Assembly (NCBI RefSeq): GCF_008831285.2
Contig: NC_045140.1
Coordinates: forward strand, 10,104,505-10,168,504
Source of the DNA: Nymphaea colorata
Taxonomy: Eukaryota; Streptophyta; Magnoliopsida; Nymphaeales; Nymphaeaceae
Reading direction: 5' to 3'
DNA length: 64,000 nt
Made by a program: the position numbers and the translations under genes. Below are positions 36,171 through 48,284 of the stretch, in pieces; position 1 is the stretch's first letter; every line of letters starts with the position of its first letter. The notes under the pieces are model-generated. The model saw only the letters and a list, made by a program, of their open reading frames with translations, did no database searches and was not told where the DNA came from.

Positions 36171-37697
36171 CTAGCACAAATCAAAAGAGAACCATTAGGT
36201 AAAACATCAATATATTTCTGGCTTTTTAAAAAAGAGAGAACACTAGATTGAGGATGTCCCAAACGAGCATGCCAAGACTCTTCCGTCGCCGGCCAGAATC
36301 GTGATGAAAAGAAGGCTTTATGATTGCTGGCATTGTTCACTGCATAGAGACCGCCTTGTTCGGTTCCTGTTGCCATTATCCTACCCGTCCGCCTATCCTT
36401 TAGGATGCATTGACCAGAGATGAATTCAAAGTCATATGGAGAGTCATTAGTCAATTTGATAACAGAAATCAGATCTTTAGTGATGCGCAAAACATAGAGA
36501 ACATTCTTAAGAGAAAGATTTGTGGAAATATCGGCTTGTCCAATGTGTGTGATTGGGATACGCTGTCTGTTCCCAACATTAACTGTATCGAAACCAAAAT
36601 AAGGAGAAATGTTTTTAAGTTTACCTGCATCCCCTGTCATATGTGTTGTAGCTCCAGTATCAACCAGCCAGCCGGAATCTTGCAAGTCATTAATAGTGAG
36701 TGCTGCGAGGGTTTGAATAGCATCTTCCGCTTGGAAGGAATGTTTTAAACGGTTGTAACACTTCATGGCAGAATGATTCCTCTTGTTACAAATTTGACAT
36801 ATGATACCTTTGGATGAATTTGAAGAGGTTGCTGCCACATCAAATTTTGGCGGTTGAGGTGGATTGGTGTTGTAGCCAGTCTGAGATGGGTTTGAAATAT
36901 AACCTCCACCATGAGAGGGATTAAAGTTGTATCCTCCTCCACGTCCCCATCTGTTGTGTCGTCCTCGCCCTTGTGAGAGATGGTAAGTACCCCGGGATTT
37001 GTTTTGACCTTCACGTTGAGCATAGAAGGCAACTTGGGGTGACGTATCGGAATTGAGAAATTTGTTTCTCACTTCTAAACTTTGAAGCAAGGAGACCAAT
37101 TCTTTGTAAGAAGGAACTAGTGGCTTGAGCATGGCCATAACGAAAGGCTCGTAGCCTTTACCCAGTCCTTGGAGAAGCCAAAAGGCTTTTTCTTTGTCTC
37201 CAACATATTTTCCTATGGCACCCAAGTCATCACATATGGCTTTGAACTTGGGGACATAGACTTCAAGGGCGTCGTTACCCTTTTTACATGTCGTAAGCAT
37301 GTGAGTAAGATGAAATGCCCATTCTTGGGATTCTTGGGCAAAAGCATCAACAAGAGTGGACCAAATTTCTTGAGAAGAATTAAGTCCAACAACCAAACCA
37401 AGGATGTTTTGAGACAACGTACCGGTAATCCATCCTTTTATAAGATGATCGGTTCTATTCATATTTGGGATTTGAGACCAACTATTGCGGATCTACAATA
37501 TGACTTGGTGGAGCAGGGGCTGAACCTATCAGAAAACCCTCCATGTCCTGGCTTTCAATGAGGGCTAGAATTTGTATTTTCCATAACAAAAAATTGTTGT
37601 GCATCAGCTTCAGGGAAACAGAATTAGACACGTTCAGATTCAGTGGATAGGGATAGAACGTGTTGAGAAATGAGGCTGCTGATGAGGAAGAGGCCAT
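36143..37697 (-). pseudogene. Copia-A element 1 gag and protease
   Basis: Gag starts MASSSSAASFLNTFYPYPLN. It is interrupted near 37,480, then reads open for 439 codons (37,462-36,143). That stretch holds the UBN2-type capsid (GWITGTLSQNILGLVVGLNS), a glycine-rich segment, an intact zinc knuckle (CQICNKRNHSAMKC), the protease active site (WLVDTGATTHMTG) and the GAG-pre-integrase motif (WHARLGHPQSSVLSFL, ending CASCQMGKS). The integrase that should follow is missing. Confidence 0.85.
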
Positions 37698-38051
37698 GGC
37701 ATGATCACCACCAGAAAGGTAGAAGAAAGCCACTCGACTACTAGTGTTTCAACTCTGTTTTAGCAGACGTTGATGGTAACACAAGCAGACAACAGCAGGA
37801 GGGGCGACCACAACTCAAGCTATTTTGGCCTGCTTCGATCACGAATTTGGTTGAGCGAGGGACCGCTGGATTCGCAGCAGACGAGAGATGGTTTGAGCAA
37901 AATATCTTAGTGGGAGATTGCTCGTGCAGACAACGACAAAAAAAAAAAATTGAAGGGCAGCGGAAAACAGTGGCGTTGCCCTATTTCTCCTGTTCCTTGA
38001 CTGATGATGCTTTGGTGGTGGTCACTTTCTGTTCTTCACATTTATTAACCT

Positions 38052-38064
38052 GGCTCTGATACCA
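38052..38064 (-). other. Copia-A element 1 primer-binding site
   Basis: On the minus strand TGGTATCAGAGCC directly abuts the 5' LTR end at 38,065. Primer: initiator tRNA-Met. Confidence 0.9.
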
Positions 38065-38692
38065 TAAAGAACAAAAAGAGAACAAGGAGGAAGGAAAACC
38101 AGAATTACGTGGTTCGGTTTTTGTAAACCTACATCCATGGCGAGAAAGAAAACTCTTGCTTCTTTTTCTTATTTGGTTCCATGTTCATCATTACAATATA
38201 TAGAGCAAAATGAAAACTGTAGAAATCATCGTGAGAGATTTCTGGACATAATGGTTATATAAGTTTCTCTCTTTTCTCTAACGCTTCAGTTTAGGAAACA
38301 TGGGTCATTATGACCTTTCTTCTTCTCTTCTCTTCTCAACGTTTCATTTTGAGAAACGTGAGTAGGATCATTTTCGTTTCCTCCTAGCGTTGCAGGTTTA
38401 GAAGCGTGGGCCAGATCAGGAGCATTATGGCTAACAATTTGCAGTTTTCATTTGTTGAGGCCATAATTGAATGACGTTGCATAGGTAGATCTCCTTTTGC
38501 AGTTTTCATTAAATTGAGACGTTGTCATCGACTTGAGCGTTGCAGCATAAAAACTTCCATGTTTGTCTTTGCAGCTGTCGATGCATAGTTGGACGATGCG
38601 GTCGTTACAGCATTTGAACTAAGACTTCCTTTTTGGCTGGATTGCTCATGATTGTCGTCAGCCGCTTTAGGAAGATTAGAACAATTTCCTTA
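38065..38692 (-). repeat. Copia-A element 1, 5' LTR
   Basis: 628 bp. It matches 33,857-34,501 with scattered substitutions and small deletions, including one T lost at the outer edge (CCTTA in place of CCTTTA). Confidence 0.85.
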
Positions 38693-39560
38693 AGGACCCT
38701 GCCCTTTATGATCGTAAAAGTCAAGCAAGTGTAGCGTGCCGGCATAAGCCTGTGTCCATGCATGTTTGTGTAGCTTATGTTGCAGATACACTCCATGGCG
38801 GATCTTCTTTCAACGAGGCGTACAATGGGGTCGAAGTTTCAACCAAGAAGAACTCAAATTATTTCCTTGTCAGATGGACTATGAAACTTAAAACCACCAT
38901 TTACTTTATTAGAGAAAACATGTGTATGAAGCATGAATATCTCAATCACATGCAGTAGTGAGGAGCAACAACAAACACAGATCAAGCGCACATGAGTGAG
39001 AAGTGATATGAGGACAAACAAGCATTGATCTCCAAGGGTATATCATGCTCTTCACGGGGGAGAGAGATGAGGTTTTCTCCGTTATCACAATTTATTGAAC
39101 AGATGGAATAATAGCTATGCGTTTAATTGGAGTATATGGGGCCATTTGCTTAGTTACTGCTACTGTTTTTAGTGGTTTTAGGGATTCGGATGGTAGTTAT
39201 ATATATTGCTTTGGTATGGTTTTCAGTGAGATGCATTGGAGACAAATTATCATAACACCGTAAGTGGTGAACAAGAGGGCTGAACTAATTGGATATATAT
39301 ATATATATTGGTGCATGCCTCGCCCGTCCGCCGGATGTAGAATGTAAAAATAGTCAAATTTCATTTCGTTTATTAAAGAAAACATACAAGAAGAATGAAT
39401 CTCCATGCCAAGAACAACAACCAATTAACATCTGTAGAGATCAAGCGCGCACGTATAGGAAGCGCTCTCTCTATATAGAACGAACACGTACAAGCTAGCA
39501 ATGATCTCCTTCATGGTCTCTTTAATTGAATTCTAATCAATTGTTGAGGGCCTATATGTA

Positions 39561-39938
39561 TCATGCCTCTTGAGGTGGAGGGAGTCCACATGCAGTGAAA
39601 GCTGCTCTGGTGATAAAGGATGGTAAGTGGAAAACGACTTGCACAACTTCAAGGCATGAGTGGGGAAGGGCCCTGAGCAGCTCGCATAAGGCCTGACTGG
39701 GGGTCAATCCATTCTTCTCTACGTAGTGAACCACATCGGTGACAACTGAAGGCACGGACCTCCCACATTCATAGAGCGTGCCAAATATGCCATGCAGGAA
39801 GTCAGTAAGGGCGTTTTCAGGGTCGACTGCTGCCTGTGCCAAGACAAGGTCCATCAGCAGCGGAGCCAACACCAACAACACCAACACCACCACCTTCCCG
39901 CTCCTCATCTTTGAGTGAGTTTCTCTGTTGAGCTTCAC
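39561..39938 (-). CDS. Small secreted four-cysteine protein, copy 2
   Basis: This is the 125-aa paralogue of copy 1, single exon, intact. It differs from copy 1 by Val for Ala at residue 23, Val for Ala at residue 32 (both in the signal peptide) and Glu for Ala at residue 124. The mature core with Cys58, Cys85, Cys95 and Cys117 is identical. The signal peptide cleavage is again predicted near residue 36 (LAQA). TATATATA lies at 40,011-40,004. The flanking noncoding DNA is also nearly identical, so recent duplication explains much of the identity. Function unknown. Confidence 0.75.
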   Translation of the reverse strand: MKLNRETHSKMRSGKVVVLVLLVLAPLLMDLVLAQAAVDPENALTDFLHGIFGTLYECGRSVPSVVTDVVHYVEKNGLTPSQALCELLRALPHSCLEVVQVVFHLPSFITRAAFTACGLPPPQEA

Positions 39939-40003
39939 GCTTAGTTTGAAGCTTTGAACGAGTCAGCCCACAACAACTGTTCCTGGCTATTCTCCGCCAT
40001 GAC

Positions 40004-40011
40004 ATATATAT
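40004..40011 (-). promoter_or_regulatory. TATA box of secreted-protein copy 2
   Basis: TATATATA on the minus strand, 66-73 bp upstream of the ATG, as in copies 1 and 3. Confidence 0.65.
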
Positions 40012-40167
40012 ACGCACCCTTCGTGAACAGGAACGCCAAAATTAATGCATTTTTGTTCCTTGATTCATTAAACAGATGGATCGTAATAATATATACGTTC
40101 GTTTAATTAATTTTAGTAAATGCATGGGGCCGTTTACTAATCGTTACTACTATTTTTTTATTGTAAA

Positions 40168-41960
40168 TGCATGGGGGAAACCGGCGATGGCCCACTATAT
40201 AATGAAGGACGCTTGCCATAAGCCAACTGCTGCGCTTTTTCATTTGAGAATTGTCAGGACATAATTACTGATTTATGTAGATTCTCCTCTCAGCTTAGCT
40301 AAACATTTAATTTCGTCTAAAAATACTTAAATTCATTTGATGCCTACCTTCTAACTATGGCCAATGCATAGGCAATCATAATAATAGACTCAGACCTGGT
40401 TAGAAATTGCTCTGGGAGCAGGAACGAGTTGTTCATGTCTGGTCAATTTTGTGCCTCTATCATAAATACATGAATTTTCACAGGAAGCTCTTTATTCTGC
40501 TGGTTGGTGTCTTTTCATTCGGTTTCTGTTGTTTTCTCCTTTTCCTTTTTGTTTTTCGGATGGTTACCTCGGGCTGGGGATTGTTGTGTGATGGGGCAAT
40601 CCTATTGTTGGGTATTAGTTGTTGTGTTGGGGGATTCTGAGATTTGGGCTTCGGTGTGCAGTGCAGCCCTTAGAGGAGATATTCAACAAGATGATGTAGC
40701 AGCTGCAAGATGGGATGCCGAATTCACACGATGTTATCAAGGGTTGATGGTTAGTTACTTTGATGATCTTCTCGGGCGCTCCATGTTTTTTCTGTGCCCT
40801 CTCCATAAACCCTGCATTGTAACAGGGGCCTCTCTGTTTTGCAGCTTGGTGGTTTTTCATTTTCTTGCTGTTGAATTCTATTATTTTGATGCCAACAAAT
40901 GCAGCATCAGCAAGAAGGTAGACTTGCGTAAAACATGATCAACGTGGCATGCAAATATAGTTTGTATACATAGGAAAATTAAATGGTGTCTCTCACAATC
41001 AGGAGTCACTCAGCTCACTCATGAAAGCCATTCCATCTACCATGATAGAGAGTTGAGGAAAAAAAAAGAGAAAAAGAATGATGGATATTTTTATCATTTG
41101 ATATTAGTTCTCCTCACAAACGGGATCAGCCACCATATTAACAGTGTACTTCAAGGAGGCTTTAGAGAATAAGACAAGTGCAATAATGCAGGGGAAGCTG
41201 AACAAGAACTAAAAGAAAAGCTCATGCTACATACAAGTGTACATAGACAATTCTGGAAGAATCAAGGAACATCATGACAAATTACATATTATGCCATTTA
41301 CAAATAAGAAGGAATAATTAATTTATGTACTTCATACGTGTAAATAGTAGCACCCTTGAGCAAATATCCAAACCAACAATCGTCTCTTGCTGAAACAGAA
41401 TTAATTTGATATTTTCAGATTAATACTTGATAGGATCTTCATGCACACGAAACTTCAACCATTGAATCTGCATCTTTTCCTTTCATGCCTACGATGTAGG
41501 AAAAGGAAGGCCTCTATCCTGCTCATTGGCGTCTTTGCCAACGCTGTCCTCCAGCATTGCATTTCTTTCCAATTTCTTCCTCTTTTCCAAAGCCTCTGAA
41601 GGCCGCCATTAAACCTTTATGCAATGCATCTGACGGCCGCTCACCTTCATTCAACACCTAGCCTCTGTTTTCCGTCCTGCTCTTCGGCTTGTAGCTCCAC
41701 GATTGCGGCTGCTTCCTAGCTTCAAGCCAAGGATTGAAGACGGACACCCTCAGATGTCACACTCCTCTATCTCTCTCTCTCTTCCTCCCTCCTGCAAAAG
41801 CGAACTCCGATTGGTCTCAGTCAGGTTTGGTCTTCACGATCATAGACACTTTCATCTCAGTTTTATGTTAATGCTTGTTGATCCAATATCAGTGGCTATT
41901 TTAGATTTTTTTTGCCAAATTGTTACAGATCCAGTGTTCATTTGCCAAACCGGAGAATGA
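40168..41960. other. Shared spacer of unit 2, fullest array version
   Basis: This matches copy 0 (10,282-12,420) without the MITE. An open frame of 144 codons (40,504-40,938) parallels one in copy 0, but it has no recognisable domain and is lost in unit 1. No gene is called. Confidence 0.5.
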
Positions 41961-41961
41961 T

Positions 41962-42120
41962 TGTGTGTGTATATATATATATATAAGTGAAAGGCAGGGT
42001 TGGGGTTGGTGGTGAAAGGCTAATCTTCTATCAGGTGCAACAGCATCCATTGATATTTGAGTTTGTTCATTGTTCTTGTGAACCTGATTGTATAGATAAA
42101 GGCCTGTGCATGCCACATAC
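41962..42120. repeat. LTR-like direct repeat, left copy (unit 2)
   Basis: It begins with a TG/TA microsatellite and GGGTTGGTGGTGAAAGGCTA. The partner is 42,980-43,036 plus 46,572-46,660, split by the hAT element. This copy shows that the TA tract and the GGTTGGTGGTGAAAGG segment belong to the repeat. Confidence 0.5.
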
Positions 42121-42339
42121 TCATAATCGGGGTTGATTCATTTAATGCTGCCATCTGCTCATTAGTGGGTTCCATACGGGTGGTTCGCTTCTCAATGGGT
42201 GTCCGTACAATGTTCTTTAATGTGGAGATCGACCTCAGTTCTTGAGTTACCATGTTGATTAGACCCCTAACCAAGCTCAGTCAAACTCGATGGGTGCGGC
42301 TCAATTTTTGAAAAGGGACCGATCTTGCTTTATAATTAA

Positions 42340-42960
42340 TTTTTCTTAGTTGAACTTGCTTTTGACTGTGCCCAGAATATTGACTGATTTCTGTTGCCCT
42401 ATGGTAGCCTTCTCCTTTTTAACCCTTGACGTGCCCCATGGCGGCCTGCTTTTGACAGACTCCCTAGTTTGGGTCTTGACATGTTCGGTTGACTACTTGA
42501 ACTTGTATTAGGTTCACCATCCTTAAAGATGTCTTTTTCTCAAAGACCTCAATTAATATGGGGATCTCATGGCCATTTCATCTGGGCCTTCCCACGATGT
42601 CCCTTTCTCTTCATCCCTTACAAACTATAGGTTTTGCGGAGGCTCCTTAGGCAGCAAGATCTAGTGGTGGGCAGCTATAAATTGCCTCAAACAGGGTCAC
42701 TTGGATACCTTAGTGAAAACTGGTATTATAGGTCCACTCTCCCCAAGATAAGTGTTGGCTCCATGTATTTGGTCTTTCACTGGAAAAGCATCTAAGGTAA
42801 GCTTCCAAGGTTCGGTTTATGACTTCTCTTTGGCCATTAGTTTGGAGTTTATTAGAACTACTAAAGTTAATCCTTGTTCCCATAAGCTTAAAATATTTCC
42901 TTTAAAAGGTACTTTGGAAAATGGTATCTCGATCACAAGTGATACTTATGGGTGCCTTGT
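42340..42960 (-). pseudogene. Ty3-gypsy integrase remnant, unit 2
   Basis: Parallel to 26,210-26,840 in unit 1, with the same decayed integrase motifs on the minus strand. Confidence 0.6.
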
Positions 42961-43799
42961 ATAGCTTGCTAGTGTTCATATGTGTGTGTATATATATATA
43001 AGAGTGAAACACAGGGATGGGGTTGGTTGTGAAAGGTAGGGCTGCACACGAGCCGAGTCGAGCTCGAGCTAGGAGCTCGAACCCGAACTCGAGTCGAGCT
43101 CGAGCTAGGAGCTCGAACCCGAACTCGAGTCGAGCTGCGAGCTGCCTAACACAAGCTCGAGCTCGATTCGATTATACAAAGTCGAGCTCGAACTCGATTA
43201 ACTCGTTTAGCGCCACATAACTCTTCTTGCTCCCATTCTTAAACCAAACCAAATTAAGTTACGATTTTTTAATTAAAAGAGCTAAAACGATGTTCCATTG
43301 GATCATCAAGATTAAGCAGAAAGCACACAAAGCGGTTAGTTGATAGAGTGCAACTCTTTTGATTAAGAAAAAAGCTATCAAACGTCAGTTGATAGAATGC
43401 ATAATCATAACTAAGCCATTAAATTTACTATATTGTAAAATGCCTAATCTGCTAATCGACTGCATCTTTGTTCTTGTCCTCCGTAGTAAAATAAGGGCCA
43501 TAAACAGACAAAGATACTAAGCGAAAGCACACAAAGCTCATAGGCATCTGTGGCTGCTGTAGTGTTTGATGATTAGCTTAATCATGCCTTACTAAAACGT
43601 ATCAGTATCAGAAGTTCATACACTTCCAGAACCTGTTTTACATTCACTAATGGACAGAAACTGCATCAGAATCAGACAAGGTCACAATGTTCCATTGGTC
43701 CTAATAGGTGGACCTCAATCGAACAAAAATGCAGAACAACAAACATCAAAAAGGGAAAATAGATATTTAAGTATCCTTTGAATTGTGATGGTATGCAAG

Positions 43800-44975
43800 C
43801 AGAAGACTCGAATAATGCCTAAGGAAGATGCAGGGGCTAATGTCTGGAATCTGGATAGCATCGTTCCTCAACATGAAATGCCCATATACCAATACTAAGA
43901 TGCCCAAGAAGCATCACTCCAAGTCTGCAACGTCCATACAGAAAACCATCAGCCAAATGAGGCAAGTTAGGTGAAAAGAAACTGGAGTTTTAGCCACAAG
44001 TGACAAGATTACCTGAAAGGATACCAGAAAGGCATGTGATACTTTTCAGTTCCTGGAGAAAAAAAAAAAAACAAAATATCAAGGACACCAGTGGTATACT
44101 GATATGGCAAACAGTTATCAATAGTTTCCAATCTTGCAAACAAACTAATGCCACAGAACTCAGTTGATTAGATATGTCAAAGTCTGAAATTTAGTACAGT
44201 ATTCAGATTACCGTGCAATGTTTACAGCGAACACGAATACACGATCAAGGCACTCCATGAGTTGCATTTCTCTTTGAAATCTATAGGAAATGCTATCTAT
44301 CTAAGTAACTCTTGCCTTACTTTGTCTGATACACAAATACACCATCAGGTCTTCTACTCTTCTTACAAAGCCATCAATGTTAGGTTGCCCAATTATTTCT
44401 CTCCACATGTCTGACAAAAAAAATTCTGAATTGTTAAACCCAACACAACTGAAAAAAATTGCATTGCTACCCATTATGAAAGCTTTTCATAGAATGTATT
44501 AGTGTGAACAATGCAAAAAACCAAATGGAATATTATAAACAACGATGAAGCTACAATATCTGATATTTTGTTAGTTGTTACTGCATAATATGTTTGAGAT
44601 GATGTTGAATCATGTCATGCTATCTCATCTTCAGCAGTAACCTACAAAAAAACCAAGAATAATGGATCAATAAACAACTTCTATGACATATAAGTACAAA
44701 TATATATTATATATATAGTTCAATAGTGCACATCAAGCTACATAGAAATCAATATTGCAGACTTTCAAGAATGGCCCTGGTACTTTCTTAATTTTTTGGA
44801 AAAGGAATCATAGTCTTTACCCCATTAGTCACATTTATTTTATCACCACTCGTCAATCAGATTGACAAAATCTTCTACCGTTTGAATATCTTTTCTTTTT
44901 CTGAGGCATTAACAGCAACCCTACCATCATAGCCAGGGCATGATGCAAAATATTCTTCTGGTATTGTAACTAATA
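43800..44975 (-). pseudogene. Exon-like cargo inside hAT element, unit 2
   Basis: These are the same exon-like minus-strand segments as in unit 1 (DMWREIIGQPNIDGF at about 44,420; QREMQLMECLDRVF at about 44,260), nearly unchanged. The EEYFASFPGYDG segment has minor substitutions. Parental gene not identified. Confidence 0.4.
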
Positions 44976-45406
44976 AAAACCAACTTACAAATAACTACAG
45001 CTATAGGGAACGACAAAAGCTAGAACCAAGCTTGATACAACACCATATTGAACAAACTAAACAGGCAATTGGTGGCAAAAATAGGCTTCACAAAGCAGGT
45101 AAAAGGATGCCTTGTCTCAGAGAATGGTAACACACAGAAAAGCAAAACAGCAACGAGCATCGACTTACTTTGACATGTTGCCAAAGAAGGAATGGTAAGT
45201 AATACTTTTACCAGGTAAAAGATTTTATTACAAGTGAAGAGGAAGCGCTAGCAACTATATTCTTCAGCAGAAGATACTTAAGCCTCCATGTATAAATCTG
45301 AAAAACGTTTTATGTAGCAAAGACAAATGAAAAACATCTAGTGCAACTTAAATGAAGTAAAGGAATCAAAACGTACTGGATATGAAATGCAAGCATTGAT
45401 GGCGTC

Positions 45407-46290
45407 CGAGGCAACAGCGGCAAGAGAAGGCAGCAGGCAGCAGCAGTGATTTCTGGCGGCATTTGGGCAAAATCATTTGGGAGGAAGAAGAAGAACAACA
45501 AGGAGAAGAAGAAAGGAAGGCTGAAGGGGTACCTGGCGTTAATGCAGGAGTAGGAGTCCAGCAAGAGCGAGAGGGACGCGTCACGCGTCTGAGGCTATGA
45601 GGCAGCAGCAGTGATTTCTGGCGGCATTTGGGCAAAATCAGTTGGGAGGAGGAGGAAGAAGAAGAACAACAAGGAGAAGAAGAAAGGAAGGCTGAAGTAC
45701 CTGGCCTGAAGGCGGGAGCAGAAGTCCACCAAGAGCGAGAGGGACGCGTCACGCGTCTGAGGCTGTGAGGCAGCAGCAGTGATTTCTGGCGGAATTTGGG
45801 CAAAATCAGTTGGGAGGAGGAGGAAGAAGAAGAACAACAAGGAGAAGAAGAATAGAAGGCTGAAGGGGTACCTGGCGTCAAGGCGGGAGCAGGAGTCCAG
45901 CAAGAGTGAGAGGGACGCGTCACGCGTCTGAGGCTTTGAGGCAGCAGCAGTGCGAGAAGGGGAAAGGCGACGGATGCGTCTGAGGAAGCAATGGCAAGAG
46001 AAGGCGGCAACAGTGATTTATGGCAGGTTTCATTTGGGCAAAATGAGTTGGGAGGAGGAGCAAGAAGAAGAACTGAAGAACAACAAGGAGAAGAAGAAAG
46101 GAAGGCCGAAGGCATACCTGGCGTGAAGGGGAGAGCAGGAGCTGCAGCAAGAGTGAGCGCCGAGACCCGAGAGGGACCATGGTCCACAGATGCGTTTGAG
46201 GCTGTGAGGCAGCAGTAGCGAGAGAAGGGGAAAGGCGACGGAAGCGTATGAGGCAGCAGCGGCAAGAGAAGGCAGCAGCAGTGGTCGACG
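45407..46290. repeat. GA-rich minisatellite in hAT element, unit 2
   Basis: About five imperfect units of about 165 bp. The anchor GTGATTTCTGGCGGCATTTG recurs at about 45,447 and 45,611, with a variant at about 45,780. Because the unit is close to a multiple of three, a minus-strand frame of 354 codons (46,430-45,366) stays open across it. That frame is Ser/Leu/Cys/Pro-rich and repetitive, and I read it as non-coding. Confidence 0.8.
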
Positions 46291-46999
46291 GAAGAGGGGA
46301 AGACAGCAAGATTCAAGAGAGAGAGCAGACGGGTCACGGGAAGAAGGAAGAGTGAAGACCGAATGGCTGAAAGGGAAGAGAAAAAAAAAATTACCCTAAA
46401 CCGGTGAACCTGTTTCGCGAACCGGTTCATTTAATTCAATTGATTTAAAATAACGAGTCGAGTTCTTGCAACTCGAACTCGACTCGTTTATACATGAGTC
46501 GAGCTCGAGCCGAGCATTTGCGAGCAAGTTCGAGTCGAGCCCGAGTTGGCTCGACTCGTTGTGCAGCCCTAGTGGAAGACTAATATTCTATCAGGTGCAA
46601 TAGTATCCACTGATATTTGGGTTTGTTCAACCTCGTTATATGTGTAGGCCTGTGCATGTCAAGTACTTAAAAAAGCAGGCCAGGCACCCAATGCAAGTGG
46701 GCAATGGGTACAGTTGACCATTCCTCAGGTTGTGTACCATGCACAGCTGTGATAATTGCACATGATCTTTAAGTGCAGATAGCAGTCAGGTACCTACAGT
46801 CAGTCAAATCAAGTAGCACATCAAACAAAACAAAATTGGGAACTTGTGAATTGCTGCCTGTAGAGTTTCCAAATTTTGTGGTGCTTTAGATGCAATATCA
46901 AATGCATGCTTCTACAAAAGAAAACTATGAATAAAGGAGGCAAAAATCATTTGACATTGTTCAATTCTATACATAGAACTTATGTTCATGATGAAAATG

Positions 47000-48275
47000 C
47001 TCACATCAGAACCGTTGCCACTCTCTACAATATTGCCACAATTTGAATTCTCAATACTGCCCCTCAAACAAAGCTTGTTAATTAGGCTGGGTTTGTTTCG
47101 AAGAGCCAAAAATTCCTTTTTCCCTAATGGCTTAGTGAAGAGATCAACAAGCTTTTTATGAGATTGAACATATTTTGGAATCAAACTGCCACTTGCCACC
47201 ATCAATCACCCATAACGAATATCAATTTGAATGTGTTTCGACCGATTATGAAAAAAGAGGTTCTTGGTCATATATAAAGTACTTAACCTTTTACAATATA
47301 GGACATCAGGTTTCTTGATCATCACTCTAATACCTTGAACTTGAAGAAGCCAAGTCAATTCGGCAACCAAAGAAGCCATAGATCAATATTTGGCCTCTGT
47401 GCTTGACGTTGACATAGTGCTTTGTTTCTTGGCTATAAGATACAATTTGTGCCAAGAAAAGTGAAATATCAAAAAGTAGTTTGCCTTGAAAATTTATAGT
47501 TTACCCAATCGGCATTTGAAAAAGCATGTAAGTACAGACAGCAGTAAGCGAAGAATCCTCTTGATGAGTTGAAAGTGGCTGACAAAGCTGTCAGTATATG
47601 AGAGCTTGGGTCCAGTAATGGTAAAGCATTTCCCACAAGGGACCTATATTTGGTGGCATTTTCTATTTCCTTTCCATTGAGAGAATCAAAATCTATTTTG
47701 ATGGCCATTGGTGCAGATATTGGTTTATAATCAAGTATTTTTGCTTTTCTAGAATATCTTGAGTGTATTTGGCTTGGCTTAGAAGTCCACAAGGTGTATA
47801 AAGCACCTCAATTTCAAGGAAATATTATAGCCTCCGCACATCCTTCACCCAGAAATTCATTTTTTAAATCCTATGAAAACTTAAAAATGATATGAGAACT
47901 ACTTCTGCTAAGCAACATGTCATCGAGGTATACAAGAAGTGTAAGGCAATCACAACCATGGTGATAAGGGGATATAGACAGATCATATTAGTTGGAAACA
48001 GAACCATATTGTAGAAGGAAATCACATAACCTTTCAAAACAAGATCTTGAGGCTTGTTTGAAGCCGTAAAGAACCATTTTGAGTTTCCAAACATGAATCG
48101 GATGTCGAGAACTCTTGAAGCCAAGAGGTCGAGCCATATATATGGTTCCTTGAAGTCCTCCATGAAAATTTTTTATATCAAATTGTCTAATTTCCCATTT
48201 TTTGATGGTGGCAAGAGATAAAATGATGTGACTACTTGATGGCCTTATAAGAGGAGAAAAAGTCTCATTGAAATC
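47000..48275 (-). pseudogene. Copia-B reverse transcriptase/RNase H remnant, unit 2
   Basis: Parallel to 30,900-32,225, with the same decayed RT (IRQFDIK-like start, LDDM catalytic variant) and RNase H tail. Contains a small deletion near 47,000 relative to unit 1. Confidence 0.75.
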
Positions 48276-48284
48276 TCATTCGTG

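Larger units (their letters stand above)
33857..38692 (-). mobile_element. Copia-A element 1, integrase-deleted
   Basis: A 4,836-bp Ty1-copia element on the minus strand with LTRs at 38,065-38,692 (5') and 33,857-34,501 (3'). It is flanked by a perfect 5-bp duplication AGGAC (33,852-33,856 and 38,693-38,697). The LTR ends are TAAAG...CTTTA rather than TG...CA. The initiator-Met primer site and a G-rich purine tract (minus GCGGGGGCG near 34,505) are in place. Gag, protease, RT and RNase H are recognisable but broken, and the integrase core is absent. Confidence 0.9.
23614..38977. repeat. Array unit 1
   Basis: This is a 15.36-kb tandem unit. It opens with CAGATCAAGCGCACATGAG, as do unit 2 (38,978) and unit 3 (58,137). 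In order it holds the secreted-protein gene, the shared block with gypsy remnant, the hAT-type element, the Copia-B remnant, the Copia-D tail and Copia-A with its right flank. It differs from unit 2 by about 750 bp of deletions near 25,247-25,293. Confidence 0.85.
43037..46571. mobile_element. Non-autonomous hAT-type element, unit 2
   Basis: 3,535 bp, TAGGGCTGCACACGAGCCGA to TGTGCAGCCCTA. The flanks are GTGAAAGG (43,029-43,036) and GTGGAAGA (46,572-46,579). It is the duplicate of the element at 26,911, not an independent insertion, since site and flanks are the same. The right subterminal region retains more CGAGTCGAG repeats than unit 1. Confidence 0.85.

Noticed and set aside
36410-36748. 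112-codon plus-strand frame identical in both Copia-A copies (also 52,446-52,784)
   Set aside because: Antisense shadow of the gag/protease frame.
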